Below are positions 46,315 to 53,778 of a stretch of DNA of 64,000 bases, piece after piece. The position numbers and the translations under genes are program-made. Within the stretch, counting starts at the first letter, position 1; each line of letters opens with the position of its first letter. The stretch is from Stenotrophomonas maltophilia (GTDB taxonomy: Bacteria; Pseudomonadota; Gammaproteobacteria; Xanthomonadales; Xanthomonadaceae). Where the stretch lies: positions 1,590,001 to 1,654,000 of the forward strand of contig NZ_CP015612.1 in NCBI RefSeq assembly GCF_002138415.1, given 5' to 3'. The notes below the pieces were generated by a model. It saw only the letters and a list, made by a program, of their open reading frames with translations, was not told the origin of the DNA and ran no database searches.

Positions 46315-47079
46315 TTAGGGGCGTACGGTCAGCGCCTGGCCGAGTGTTCCGATCGGGCCGCGCGCATCATGCAGCACGGTGCTGGTCAGGCCGATGCCCT
46401 GGCGGCCGAACGACACCGACGTGTCGAAACCCAGCCACTCGCCTTCGGGCATGCCGAACAGGTGAGCGGTGAGGTCCAGGTTCGGGAAGGCGACCTCCTT
46501 CGGATCGGCGCGTACCGCCATGCCGTTGGACAGGTCGAACAGCGTGGCGGCACGGGCCAAGGGGCTGACCGCCTCGCCGTCCAGCAGCGCGTGCTTCGCG
46601 CGTGCCCAGTAGGTGGCCCGTCCAGGTCCCTGGTCGTGCCGGCGGATCTCGATGCTCTGGATGAAACCGCCCGGCCACACCGTACCCGGATCCCACGCGG
46701 GCATCGACTCCGGTGGTGCGATGGCGGCGATGGGCGTGCCGGCGATGGCCTGCGTATCGTTCGGGCGCATCAGCCACGCGCGTACACGCAGCGCCGGACG
46801 ATCGTCATGGCGCAGCGTGGCTTCGACCAGTTCGATGGTGCGACCACCTCGCAGCACCTGCACCTCAGCCTCCATCGCTTCGATCGGGATGGTGCCGAGG
46901 ATGTCGTAGGACAGGCGCGCGATCAGGAAGCCATGGCCACGCGCCGCAGCGTCGCGTTCCAGGTGGTGGGCCAGCAACCCGATCGCCGGTGCGATGTGCT
47001 GCTCGCGGATGTTCCAGGCGCCGCCGGTGTGCTCGGTCGGCAGGTAGCAGGTGTCGCTCAGTCGTTCGAAGAAGGCCAT
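46315..47079 (-). CDS. Acyl-CoA thioesterase-like double-hotdog protein
   Basis: 254 aa. Two hotdog halves: HIAPAIGLLAHHLERDA...ARLSYDILGTIP and a C-terminal LFDLSNGMAVRADPKEVAFPNLDLTAHLFGMPEGEWLGFDT, the arrangement of the Acyl-CoA_thio_3 (TesB-like) group. Likely hydrolyses acyl-CoA esters; chain length unknown. Confidence 0.8.
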   Translation of the reverse strand: MAFFERLSDTCYLPTEHTGGAWNIREQHIAPAIGLLAHHLERDAAARGHGFLIARLSYDILGTIPIEAMEAEVQVLRGGRTIELVEATLRHDDRPALRVRAWLMRPNDTQAIAGTPIAAIAPPESMPAWDPGTVWPGGFIQSIEIRRHDQGPGRATYWARAKHALLDGEAVSPLARAATLFDLSNGMAVRADPKEVAFPNLDLTAHLFGMPEGEWLGFDTSVSFGRQGIGLTSTVLHDARGPIGTLGQALTVRP

Positions 47080-47136
47080 CGTGTCTGTTGCTTCAGCGGG
47101 AAAAGAGGCGGCAGGACGGTTGCCGGCCTCTGCATC

Positions 47137-47757
47137 CTAAGCCTTCGGCAATGGCATGCGCTGCGCCAATGCGGTCAGTTGTGCCTGCGCGCGGGCCATG
47201 CCCTGCTCGATGCCATTTGGACGGATGTCCATGCCTTCGGCGTAGACGAAATCAACCTCGGTGATGCCGATCAGGCCCAGCACCGATTGCAGGTAGGGCG
47301 TCACCGTGTCGGTGCCCTGGCCGACATGCACGCCGCCGCGCGGACTGAACACGACCGCTTCCACGCCCTGGACCAGACCCTGTGGCCAGGTGTCGGTGTA
47401 GCGGAAGGTCTCGCGCGCGCGGGCGACCAGGTCGAACCAGTTCTTCAGCGGCGTCGGTACGTTGAGGTTGTACATCGGCGCGGCGATCAGCAGCAGGTCG
47501 CTGTCCATCAGCTCGCCGATCAGCGCATCGGACAGCGCGATGGCCTGTCGTGCGCGCGGCCCCGGGTTCTCAGCACCGCGCAGCGCGTGGAAGATCTCTT
47601 CATCCAGCACCGGCAGGTCCAGTGCGTTGAGGTCGCGCACGGTGACGGCGTCATCGAAGCCCTGCGCGGCACGCTCGGCGAGGAAACGATTGATCAGGCC
47701 GGCGCTGCGCGAGGCGGTGCCGTTGAGGCTGGAGTGGAGGACAAGCACCTTGCTCAT
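47137..47757 (-). CDS. azoR: FMN-dependent NADH-azoreductase
   Basis: 206 aa, start at 47757. Flavodoxin-like fold: FMN phosphate loop LHSSLNGTASRSAGLINRF, APMYNLNVPTPLKNWFDLVARA and SPRGGVHVGQG, all AzoR signatures. Reduces azo compounds and quinones in two-electron steps with FMN and NADH. Divergent from a LysR gene, the usual azoR control layout. Confidence 0.93.
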   Translation of the reverse strand: MSKVLVLHSSLNGTASRSAGLINRFLAERAAQGFDDAVTVRDLNALDLPVLDEEIFHALRGAENPGPRARQAIALSDALIGELMDSDLLLIAAPMYNLNVPTPLKNWFDLVARARETFRYTDTWPQGLVQGVEAVVFSPRGGVHVGQGTDTVTPYLQSVLGLIGITEVDFVYAEGMDIRPNGIEQGMARAQAQLTALAQRMPLPKA

Positions 47758-47814
47758 GGCGGGAAGTCGATCTGCGCGGAAGGGGAGGGTGCCCACTCTA
47801 GACTTTAAAAACTT

Positions 47815-47825
47815 CGCCAGTGGCG
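47815..47825. promoter_or_regulatory. Candidate LysR operator between azoR and its regulator
   Basis: Inverted repeat CGCCA-G-TGGCG in the 106-nt divergent space, flanked by A/T runs (TTTAAAAA and TATTTTTT). Confidence 0.45.
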
Positions 47826-47863
47826 CTATTTTTTCCTTCCATTGGTTCCTGGTTGGATACATT

Positions 47864-48796
47864 GTGGCCTTGTCCGATCTCAACGGTATCGACGTGTTCG
47901 TGGCCACGGTGCAGGCCGGCAACTTCGCGCAGGCGGCCGAAACGCTGCAGGTCACCCGCTCAGCGGTGGCCAAGAGCATTGCGCGGCTGGAAGCCCGCCT
48001 CGGCACCCCGTTGTTCCTGCGCACCACGCGCAGCCAGCAGTTGACCGAAGCCGGGGCGCTCTACTACCAGCATTGCCTGCGAGCGCTGGAGGAAATCCGT
48101 GCAGGCGAGGCCGCGCTCGAGAGCGGGCGCACACAGGTTGCCGGTCGTCTGCGCGTGTCCCTGCCGGTGTTGTTCGGCCACCTGTGCATCGCACCGATCC
48201 TGCTTGAGCTGGCCCGCCAGCATCCGGCGCTGGCGCTGGACCTGCAGTTCAATGATCGTACGGTCGACCTGCGCGAGGAGGGCATCGACCTGGCGATCCG
48301 CATTGGCGCATTGCCGGACAGCAGCGATCTGGTGGCGCGGCCGCTGGGCGAACACCGCATGGCGATCTGCGCCTCGCCGGGGTTCATGGCCGGGCGCGAG
48401 CTGCCGCACACCGTCGACGCGCTGCGTGGGCTGGAGGCGGTGGCCTACAGCCGCCGCGGCCAGGTGATGGAATGGAAGATGCGGGTGGATGGCGAGCCGC
48501 AGGTGTTGAAGCCGGATGCACGCGTGCAGATGGACGATCTGCAGGGCGTGGCTGATGCGGCCGTGGCAGGGCTGGGTGTGGCCTGGCTACCGTACTGGCT
48601 GGTGCGCGATGCCCTGCAGCAGGGGCGGTTGCTGGAAGTTCTTCCGGCTGCCTCCAGTGCGATCTATCCGATCCATGCGGTGTGGCCGTGGGTGCCGCAC
48701 CTGCCGCTGAAGACGCGGGTGGCGGTGGACGCATTGCTGCAGCAATTGCCGGCGCGCCTGCTGGAGGTGGAGGCCGGACGCACCGGTGAGCGTTGA
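47864..48796 (+). CDS. LysR-family transcriptional regulator
   Basis: 310 aa from GTG 47864; TTG 47870 is an alternative. N-terminal wHTH (FVATVQAGNFAQAAETLQVT, SAVAKSIARLEARLGTPLFL) and the periplasmic-binding-like effector domain (LDLQFNDRTVDLREEGIDLAIRI). Belongs to the CrgA/AaeR-like group that pairs with quinone or azo reductases. Likely activates or represses azoR. Confidence 0.92.
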   Translation: MALSDLNGIDVFVATVQAGNFAQAAETLQVTRSAVAKSIARLEARLGTPLFLRTTRSQQLTEAGALYYQHCLRALEEIRAGEAALESGRTQVAGRLRVSLPVLFGHLCIAPILLELARQHPALALDLQFNDRTVDLREEGIDLAIRIGALPDSSDLVARPLGEHRMAICASPGFMAGRELPHTVDALRGLEAVAYSRRGQVMEWKMRVDGEPQVLKPDARVQMDDLQGVADAAVAGLGVAWLPYWLVRDALQQGRLLEVLPAASSAIYPIHAVWPWVPHLPLKTRVAVDALLQQLPARLLEVEAGRTGER

Positions 48797-48819
48797 GCCG
48801 GCTCCCGAAGGAGCCGGCT
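48796..48819. terminator. Bidirectional hairpin between convergent genes
   Basis: A 10-bp perfect stem AGCCGGCTCC/GGAGCCGGCT on a CGAA loop, overlapping the LysR stop. No T-run on either side. Confidence 0.6.
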
Positions 48820-48828
48820 GGATGCCGG

Positions 48829-49029
48829 TCAGGGCGACGGGCAGTCCGTTTCGCGGCACAGCTTGTACTCGGCCAGACACTGCTCGGAGGTCTTGCCCAG
48901 CGGTCCATGTGATGTACGCAGGCACTGCTCGTACTTCAGCGTGCAGAACTCGCAGGATCCTGCAGCGAAGGCCAGGCCGGTTACGGCCATGCCAAGGAAC
49001 ATCACGGTCTTCAAGGTCGTCTTGATCAT
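48829..49029 (-). CDS. Cysteine-rich exported mini-protein
   Basis: 66 aa; AAAGGA lies about 8 nt upstream of ATG 49029. Signal peptide LKTVMFLGMAVTGLAFA, then a mature peptide of about 45 residues with six cysteines in the pattern CxxC-x6-C-x14-C-x6-C-x4-C (SCEFCTLKYEQC...). Three disulfides are likely in the periplasm. No family assigned. Confidence 0.7.
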   Translation of the reverse strand: MIKTTLKTVMFLGMAVTGLAFAAGSCEFCTLKYEQCLRTSHGPLGKTSEQCLAEYKLCRETDCPSP

Positions 49030-49119
49030 CACGTCAGTCCTTTGTGTGCCCTTCAATGGGCGGGGCTACCATAGCAGTCCTTCCATCGCGGCCTTGATGC
49101 ACCGCGACACGCGTTGTGC

Positions 49120-50205
49120 TCACCGCCGTGCAGCCTTCAACGCCTCGACCACGTCGGCTTCAGAGAAACCGCAATGCCCTTCGCCCGCCGCAGGCAGCAC
49201 CTTCGGCAACGGCCGTGCGCCGACATGCGCCGCCAGCTGCGGATACACCGCCTGCATATGCGGCACGATGGTGGGATCATTGTTGTTGAACTGGATCACC
49301 AGCGGCCGCTTCAACGCGCCGCTCAGTGCCAGCTTCGCACGGACATCGGCCTGTGCCGCAGGCGCGGCGTCGAGACGCTGCACGCCGGCATTGAACGCCG
49401 TGTCGTCGCCGAAGCCGCGGTAGACCACGCCCCTGTTGCCCACCGGCATGCCGCCGCTACGTGTCGCCAGTTCGTGCAGGACCAGTGCATGCAGGCTGAT
49501 CGTACCGGCCAGCGCATCCGGAGCGACCTGCAGCTGCCTGGCAAGCACGTCGGCATGCTGGGGGTTCTGCTGCAGCGCGCCGGCGATGCCTTGATAGAGC
49601 GCTCCCTGCGGCAACGCGGCTGCTTCGCGCGAGGCCAGTCCACTGGCCGGCAGGCCTTCCGCGTTGGGGAAGAAGTAATCGAAGGCGACCAGCGTTGTCA
49701 GCAGATCCGCGGCGATCTGTTCGCCACTGAGGTTGGCGCCGCACAGCGAGACGCCACCGGTGTAGTGCTGCGGGTAGCGCTCGAGGCTGGCGAGTGTCAC
49801 CGCGCCCCCCATCGAGAATCCGAGCAGCCAGGTGTGGTGCACGCGCTTGAGTTCGCCCAGCGCATGCTGGCGCAGGCGCTCCATGTCGGTGATCGCATCG
49901 GCCACGGCCCAGCCCTGGCTGGCGTAGGCACTCTGCGCGACGGCGTAGCCTGCGGACAGTAGCGTTGCGGTGCTGTCATTGGCGGTCATCGGCGTAGTGC
50001 GTGGCACGCCCACCGGCTCGTAGCCATGCGCCAGCATCACCAGGTCGCCGTTCCAGTCAGCCGGCACGTCCAGGCGCCAGGGGGCACCCTGCAGTTCACC
50101 GCTGAGCATGCGTGGTGCAGTGGGTGACGCAGCCAGCAGCGATGCCGCAGGCAGCAGAAGGGCGAGGGCGAGGGCGCATCGAAGCAAGGGGCGCATCGTG
50201 TTCAT
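49120..50205 (-). CDS. Exported alpha/beta-hydrolase
   Basis: 361 aa; signal peptide LLRCALALALLLPAASLLA. Nucleophile elbow GFSMGG (Ser near residue 131), oxyanion strand LVMLAHGYEPVGVPR, and a C-terminal GHCGFSEADVV with the likely catalytic His. Secreted or periplasmic esterase/lipase-like; substrate unknown. The ATG at 50196 is an alternative start. Confidence 0.82.
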   Translation of the reverse strand: MNTMRPLLRCALALALLLPAASLLAASPTAPRMLSGELQGAPWRLDVPADWNGDLVMLAHGYEPVGVPRTTPMTANDSTATLLSAGYAVAQSAYASQGWAVADAITDMERLRQHALGELKRVHHTWLLGFSMGGAVTLASLERYPQHYTGGVSLCGANLSGEQIAADLLTTLVAFDYFFPNAEGLPASGLASREAAALPQGALYQGIAGALQQNPQHADVLARQLQVAPDALAGTISLHALVLHELATRSGGMPVGNRGVVYRGFGDDTAFNAGVQRLDAAPAAQADVRAKLALSGALKRPLVIQFNNNDPTIVPHMQAVYPQLAAHVGARPLPKVLPAAGEGHCGFSEADVVEALKAARR

Positions 50206-50386
50206 TCCATCCGGGAATGGCGCCGAGCATAGATGCCTGCGAATTGTTGCGCGCGCTGCACTGCCGCAGGGGATTGCCGGCCAGCCATGCCGCGCTCTAC
50301 GCTGGCGGTATGGCCCTGCAAACCACCGCGTCGATTATCCGCATTCCCCACGGGAAGGCGGGGTAGCGCGCGGTCGTCACGGCCCT

Positions 50387-50412
50387 GCAACCCGCCCGGG
50401 AAGGCGGGTTGC
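50387..50412 (+). promoter_or_regulatory. 5' hairpin upstream of the P-loop kinase gene
   Basis: A 10-bp perfect stem GCAACCCGCC/GGCGGGTTGC with a CGGGAA loop, 33 nt before the ribosome-binding site and without a T-tract. Preceded by a related imperfect one at about 50347-50363 (CCCCACGGGAAGGCGGGG). Confidence 0.5.
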
Positions 50413-50457
50413 ATACGGCGCTCTCCCGGGTATTGGAATCCACCGAGGAGAACGCAG

Positions 50458-50970
50458 ATGTACCCTCTTTCGTCGACCCGCGACGCCCCGACCCTGCACC
50501 TGGTGTGCGGCAAGATCGGCGCCGGAAAGTCCACTCTGTCGCAGCAGTTGGCAGCGCAGCCGCGCCACGTGCTGATCAGCGAAGATGCGTGGCTGGCGGC
50601 GCTGTATCCCGACCAGATCCATTCCGTCGCCGACTACCTGCGGCGCGCGGCAGCACTGCGCGCTGCGCTGACGCAGCATGTCCGCGCGATCCTGCAGGCC
50701 GGCGTCTCCGTTGTGCTCGACGTTCCGTTCAACACGCCCGCCGCCCGTGCCTGGGGCCGCGAACTGTTCGAGTCGGCCGGCGTTGCCCATCAGCTGCATT
50801 TTCTCGATGCTCCCGACGCCGTCTGCAAGGCGCGGTTGCGTGCCCGCAATGCACGCGGTGAGCACCCGTTCCAGGCCAGCGATGAAGCCTTCGAGCAGAT
50901 CACCCGCCACTTCGTGGCACCTGCGCCGGAGGAGGGCTTCGTGGTGATCCGTCATGCACAAGATGCTTGA
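50458..50970 (+). CDS. AAA/zeta-toxin-like P-loop kinase
   Basis: 170 aa; GAGGAG 7 nt upstream. Walker A CGKIGAGKSTLSQQL at about 17-31, then ISEDAWLAALYPDQ, a substrate Asp/Glu pair, VVLDVPFNTPAARAW and a lid with R-rich helix (KARLRARNARGEHP). This fits the AAA_33 group of small-molecule or nucleoside kinases. A zeta-toxin role is unlikely without an antitoxin next to it. Confidence 0.83.
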   Translation: MYPLSSTRDAPTLHLVCGKIGAGKSTLSQQLAAQPRHVLISEDAWLAALYPDQIHSVADYLRRAAALRAALTQHVRAILQAGVSVVLDVPFNTPAARAWGRELFESAGVAHQLHFLDAPDAVCKARLRARNARGEHPFQASDEAFEQITRHFVAPAPEEGFVVIRHAQDA

Positions 50971-51066
50971 GGGCGCGGAGAGGGCGCCGTTCAGTCGAAC
51001 ACTAAGGTGGCGATTCCGATACGATCTGTCGCATTGAGCCCGCCTCGCTTGACCCGGAGTCCCGTC

Positions 51067-51900
51067 ATGGTCGATCGTCTCGCCATCCTGCTCGAACGCT
51101 TCGCGGTTACCGCTTCGGTGTTCCATGCCGGCGCGCTGTGCGGCATCAACACCCTGCAGGGGGAGGATGAGGCCGGCCAGTTGCATCTGGTGCGGCGCGG
51201 CCCGCTGCAGGTCAGCCATGGCCAGCAGACTGTGCAGGTCGAGGTGCCCAGCCTGCTGCTGTATCCGCGGCCGATGCCGCACCGCTTCAGTACCGACCCG
51301 CAGCACGGCGCCGACATGGCCTGCGCCAACCTGCATTTCGAAGGTGGTCCGCTCAATCCGATCAGCGCGGCACTGCCGGATTTCATCTGCCTGCCGCTGG
51401 CGGATCTGTATGGCGGCCACGCGGCGCTGGAACTGCTGTTCGAAGAGGCCTTCGAGCAGCGCTGCGGGCGGGCGGCGATGGTCAACCGGCTGTTCGAGGT
51501 GGTGATGATCCAGGTGCTGCGCCAGTTGATGGAAGGCGGCGAGATGCGTGGTGGCCTGTTCGCCGGGCTGGGTCATCCGAGGCTGCGGCTGGCATTGGTG
51601 GCGATGCATGAAGCGCCCGCACAGTCCTGGACCCTGGAAGACCTGGCCGAGGTTGCCGGCATGTCACGCAGCGTGTTCGCCGCCAGCTTCCGCGAGGCGA
51701 TGGGAACCACGCCGGGCCAGTACCTGCAGGGCTGGCGGGTCGGGCTTGCGCAGCAGGCGCTGCGGCAGGGCAGGCCGCTGAAGCGGATTGCCGATGATGT
51801 GGGCTATGGCAGCGAAGCGGCGCTGTCGCGCGCGTTCAAGGCGCACACCGGGCAGTCGCCGCGGGAGTGGCGCGGACAGGCACGCGCGGGCGCGGCCTGA
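51067..51900 (+). CDS. AraC-family transcriptional regulator with cupin_6 domain
   Basis: 277 aa from ATG 51067 (GGAG 7 nt upstream). N-terminal cupin_6 sensory domain (GQLHLVRRGPLQVSHG, PSLLLYPRPMPHRF) and a C-terminal double HTH (WTLEDLAEVAGMSRSVFAAS, IADDVGYGSEAALSRAFKAH). Common regulator of neighbouring oxidoreductases; its target here is not obvious. Confidence 0.9.
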   Translation: MVDRLAILLERFAVTASVFHAGALCGINTLQGEDEAGQLHLVRRGPLQVSHGQQTVQVEVPSLLLYPRPMPHRFSTDPQHGADMACANLHFEGGPLNPISAALPDFICLPLADLYGGHAALELLFEEAFEQRCGRAAMVNRLFEVVMIQVLRQLMEGGEMRGGLFAGLGHPRLRLALVAMHEAPAQSWTLEDLAEVAGMSRSVFAASFREAMGTTPGQYLQGWRVGLAQQALRQGRPLKRIADDVGYGSEAALSRAFKAHTGQSPREWRGQARAGAA

Positions 51901-51903
51901 GCC

Positions 51904-52296
51904 TCAGCCCAGCACCAGCCGGGCCAGCTTCATGCCACCGAACAGACCGGCCAGGCCCAGCGCCACCGAGCCACCGGCATACAGTGCCGCCAGACCATGC
52001 TGGCCACGCTGCAGCAGCAGGCCGATCTCCAGCGCGTAGGTGGAAAACGTGGTGTAGCCGCCGAGGATGCCGGTGGCCAGCAACAGGCGCAGCTGCGGCG
52101 AGGCGCCATTGCGCATGGCGAAGACCTCGACTACCACGCCCATCAGCAGCGCACCGCTGATGTTGATCAGGAAGGTCGACCAGGGCCACGGACTGCCGAC
52201 CGCCACCCGCGCGCCGATCAGGTTGCAGGCGTGGCGCAGGCAGGCGCCGATGCCGCCGCCGACGAAGACCAGAAAATAATTGTTCAATGCTTGCAT
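51904..52296 (-). CDS. crcB: Fluoride exporter Fluc/CrcB
   Basis: 130 aa, start ATG 52296 with GAGG 6 nt upstream. Four helices; FVGGGIGACLRHACN, WSTFLINISGALLMG (the conserved Asn) and the central GILGGYTTFSTYALE break with the Phe-box and Na+ site. Dual-topology dimer passing F- outward. Led by a fluoride riboswitch. Confidence 0.95.
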   Translation of the reverse strand: MQALNNYFLVFVGGGIGACLRHACNLIGARVAVGSPWPWSTFLINISGALLMGVVVEVFAMRNGASPQLRLLLATGILGGYTTFSTYALEIGLLLQRGQHGLAALYAGGSVALGLAGLFGGMKLARLVLG

Positions 52297-52383
52297 GGCG
52301 TGCCTCGAATGCGGGTTCGCAGGGTCAATGGCGAACGCCGAGGGCGGGCACGACCTGCCGTCGACGAACACCGGGTTCGTCCT

Positions 52384-52440
52384 GGCAGGAGCCATCAGCC
52401 TTCTCAGGCGGTTATCGGGGGAGCCCCATCCCCATCGCGG
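52384..52440 (-). promoter_or_regulatory. Fluoride riboswitch (crcB RNA motif)
   Basis: On the minus strand, 87 nt upstream of crcB, the conserved parts appear in order: GATGGGGCTCCCCC (P1/loop region), ATAACCGCC, and the signature GCTGATGGCTCCTGCC. These match the crcB RNA consensus. It senses F- and turns on crcB. A candidate -10, TAGCAT, lies just upstream (about 52443-52448). Confidence 0.88.
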
Positions 52441-52464
52441 TCCATGCTACCAGCGGCAGTGCAT

Positions 52465-52899
52465 TCACGTCATCGAGGTCGTCAGAACGCGAGCCACCTT
52501 GCTGCGGCTGAAGCCATCCATCAGCAGTTCGAACGCGAGCAGATCCAGCGCCGCATGCCGGCGGTGGTCGATCTCCAGCCCGTTCTCGGCCACCAGATGG
52601 CTGACCAGCTCATAGGCGTCCTGCCAGACATCCAGATGGGCCTGGCTGGGGATGTAGGCGCTGCCAGGCTCACCGACGCCGAGCCCGCTGACCCCGTACA
52701 GCAGCTCGCGTGCGTCCAGCTTGGCCGCATCGGCGATGCGGAACAGCTGTTCGGCCTTAACGTGCGAGGCACTTACATGGTCGTTGAGCCAGTTACTGAT
52801 GGTTGCTGTCGTTGATTTGGCGGCGCGTGCCAGATCGGCCGGGCGTGGGTGCCCGGCTTTCTTCATGGCTGCCGCGAGTCGTTGGCCGAGAGTATTCAT
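52465..52899 (-). CDS. XRE-family repressor-like regulator
   Basis: 144 aa. HTH_3 of the phage-repressor/CI type: LGQRLAAAMKKAGHPRPADLARAAKSTTATISNWLN, then VKAEQLFRIADAAKLDARELLYG. The remaining 70 residues lack the LexA-like peptidase, so it would be an RM-like or simple dimeric repressor. Faces a Cro-like gene across an 78-nt gap. Confidence 0.8.
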   Translation of the reverse strand: MNTLGQRLAAAMKKAGHPRPADLARAAKSTTATISNWLNDHVSASHVKAEQLFRIADAAKLDARELLYGVSGLGVGEPGSAYIPSQAHLDVWQDAYELVSHLVAENGLEIDHRRHAALDLLAFELLMDGFSRSKVARVLTTSMT

Positions 52900-52925
52900 C
52901 TATGCAAGCCAGCTTAACGCGTGGA

Positions 52926-52947
52926 TTGCGAAGAAGCCTTGTCGCAA
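52926..52947. promoter_or_regulatory. Candidate operator between repressor and Cro-like gene
   Basis: Inverted repeat TTGCGA (52926-52931) and TCGCAA (52942-52947) with 10-nt spacing, in the divergent promoter space. Confidence 0.5.
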
Positions 52948-52977
52948 GAATCAGTCTGGTTAACAGAAGGACCGACC

Positions 52978-53187
52978 GTGACCGAATTCTGGAGCAAGCG
53001 GCAGGTGCGCACCCGGCTGGGATTCCGCACCGACGCCGAACTGGCACGCTTCTTTGGCATAAGCCGTTCCGCGGTGTCGCAATGGCCGAGGGACTTCCCG
53101 ATCCCGGCCCTGCGACAGTTCATCCTGCATCAGCGCTACCCGAATCTGTTCCCCGCGACTGAAGCAACGGGACGCGAATCCATCTGA
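52978..53187 (+). CDS. Cro/YdaS-like DNA-binding protein
   Basis: 69 aa from GTG 52978, which has AGAAGGA at 52965-52971; a GTG at 52921 would extend it by 19 residues. Short HTH: VRTRLGFRTDAELARFFGIS, RSAVSQWPRDFPIPALRQF, the pattern of YdaS/Cro antirepressors in lambdoid switches. No other phage gene is nearby, so this looks like a domesticated or residual switch. Confidence 0.75.
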   Translation: MTEFWSKRQVRTRLGFRTDAELARFFGISRSAVSQWPRDFPIPALRQFILHQRYPNLFPATEATGRESI

Positions 53188-53540
53188 ACTGCGCCGCCTT
53201 TTGTCGCATACAGCACGCTTAGCGCCATTTGCTAAGTATGCTTAGCGAAATAGGCAGATTCGATGAATCGGGAGGATCCGATCAGTCTCTTCAACTGGAA
53301 GTGGGAGTCTGGGAGCTGGGCGGCATGTCGGGTTCAACCCATCCGGGACGGCCGGGGGGCCGTATGTAGTTTCGTGAACGATTAATAATTTCGATCACGA
53401 AAGTCGCTGCATGTAATTGACCTGTCGTGAAATCTATGACTAATTGGCATCAACCGGGCGTGAAGCCTGGGAGTCTTTCAGTAGCACGCAAGTGAGTCGG
53501 TAGACCGTCAACAATGCAGAACAAGTCCAACGGAGGTCGT
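53188..53540. other. Gene-free region with clustered inverted repeats
   Basis: No convincing ORF. It holds alternating half-sites CTTAGC (53218), GCTAAG (53231) and CTTAGC (53241). It also has an 8-bp inverted repeat TTTCGTGA (53370-53377)/TCACGAAA (53395-53402) around an AT-rich core, with a third TCGTGAAA at 53425. Likely operator or promoter DNA for the downstream gene or for the adjacent repressor pair. Confidence 0.6.
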
Positions 53541-53777
53541 ATGGAATACGGCATGCATGGCTTGGCTGAACGGGTACGCCGCGAACTGGAAGCCAGTTAT
53601 CACAAACACGGATGCGGTCCGGCGTTCTGGGATACCTACCAGCAGGTGCTGGACCGCCTGGTCCCGCAGGGGACCGAGCGTACCGAAGTCACCAACGAAA
53701 TGGCGCTGATCATCGAGCAGTTGGGCATCGTGCGACGTGCGCAGCTGGTTCCGCCGCACGCCAGCGGGCCGCGTTGA
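53541..53777 (+). CDS. Small hypothetical protein
   Basis: 78 aa from ATG 53541 with GGAGG 4 nt upstream; an in-frame ATG at 53514 lacks one. Helical, with YHKHGCGPAFWDTYQQVLDRL and VTNEMALIIEQLG. No family recognised. Its C-terminus faces the ccoG-like gene. Confidence 0.62.
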   Translation: MEYGMHGLAERVRRELEASYHKHGCGPAFWDTYQQVLDRLVPQGTERTEVTNEMALIIEQLGIVRRAQLVPPHASGPR

Positions 53778-53778
53778 T

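Noticed and set aside
50458..50970. Zeta-type toxin of a toxin-antitoxin system
   Set aside because: No epsilon-like antitoxin lies beside it and the sequence fits general small P-loop kinases.
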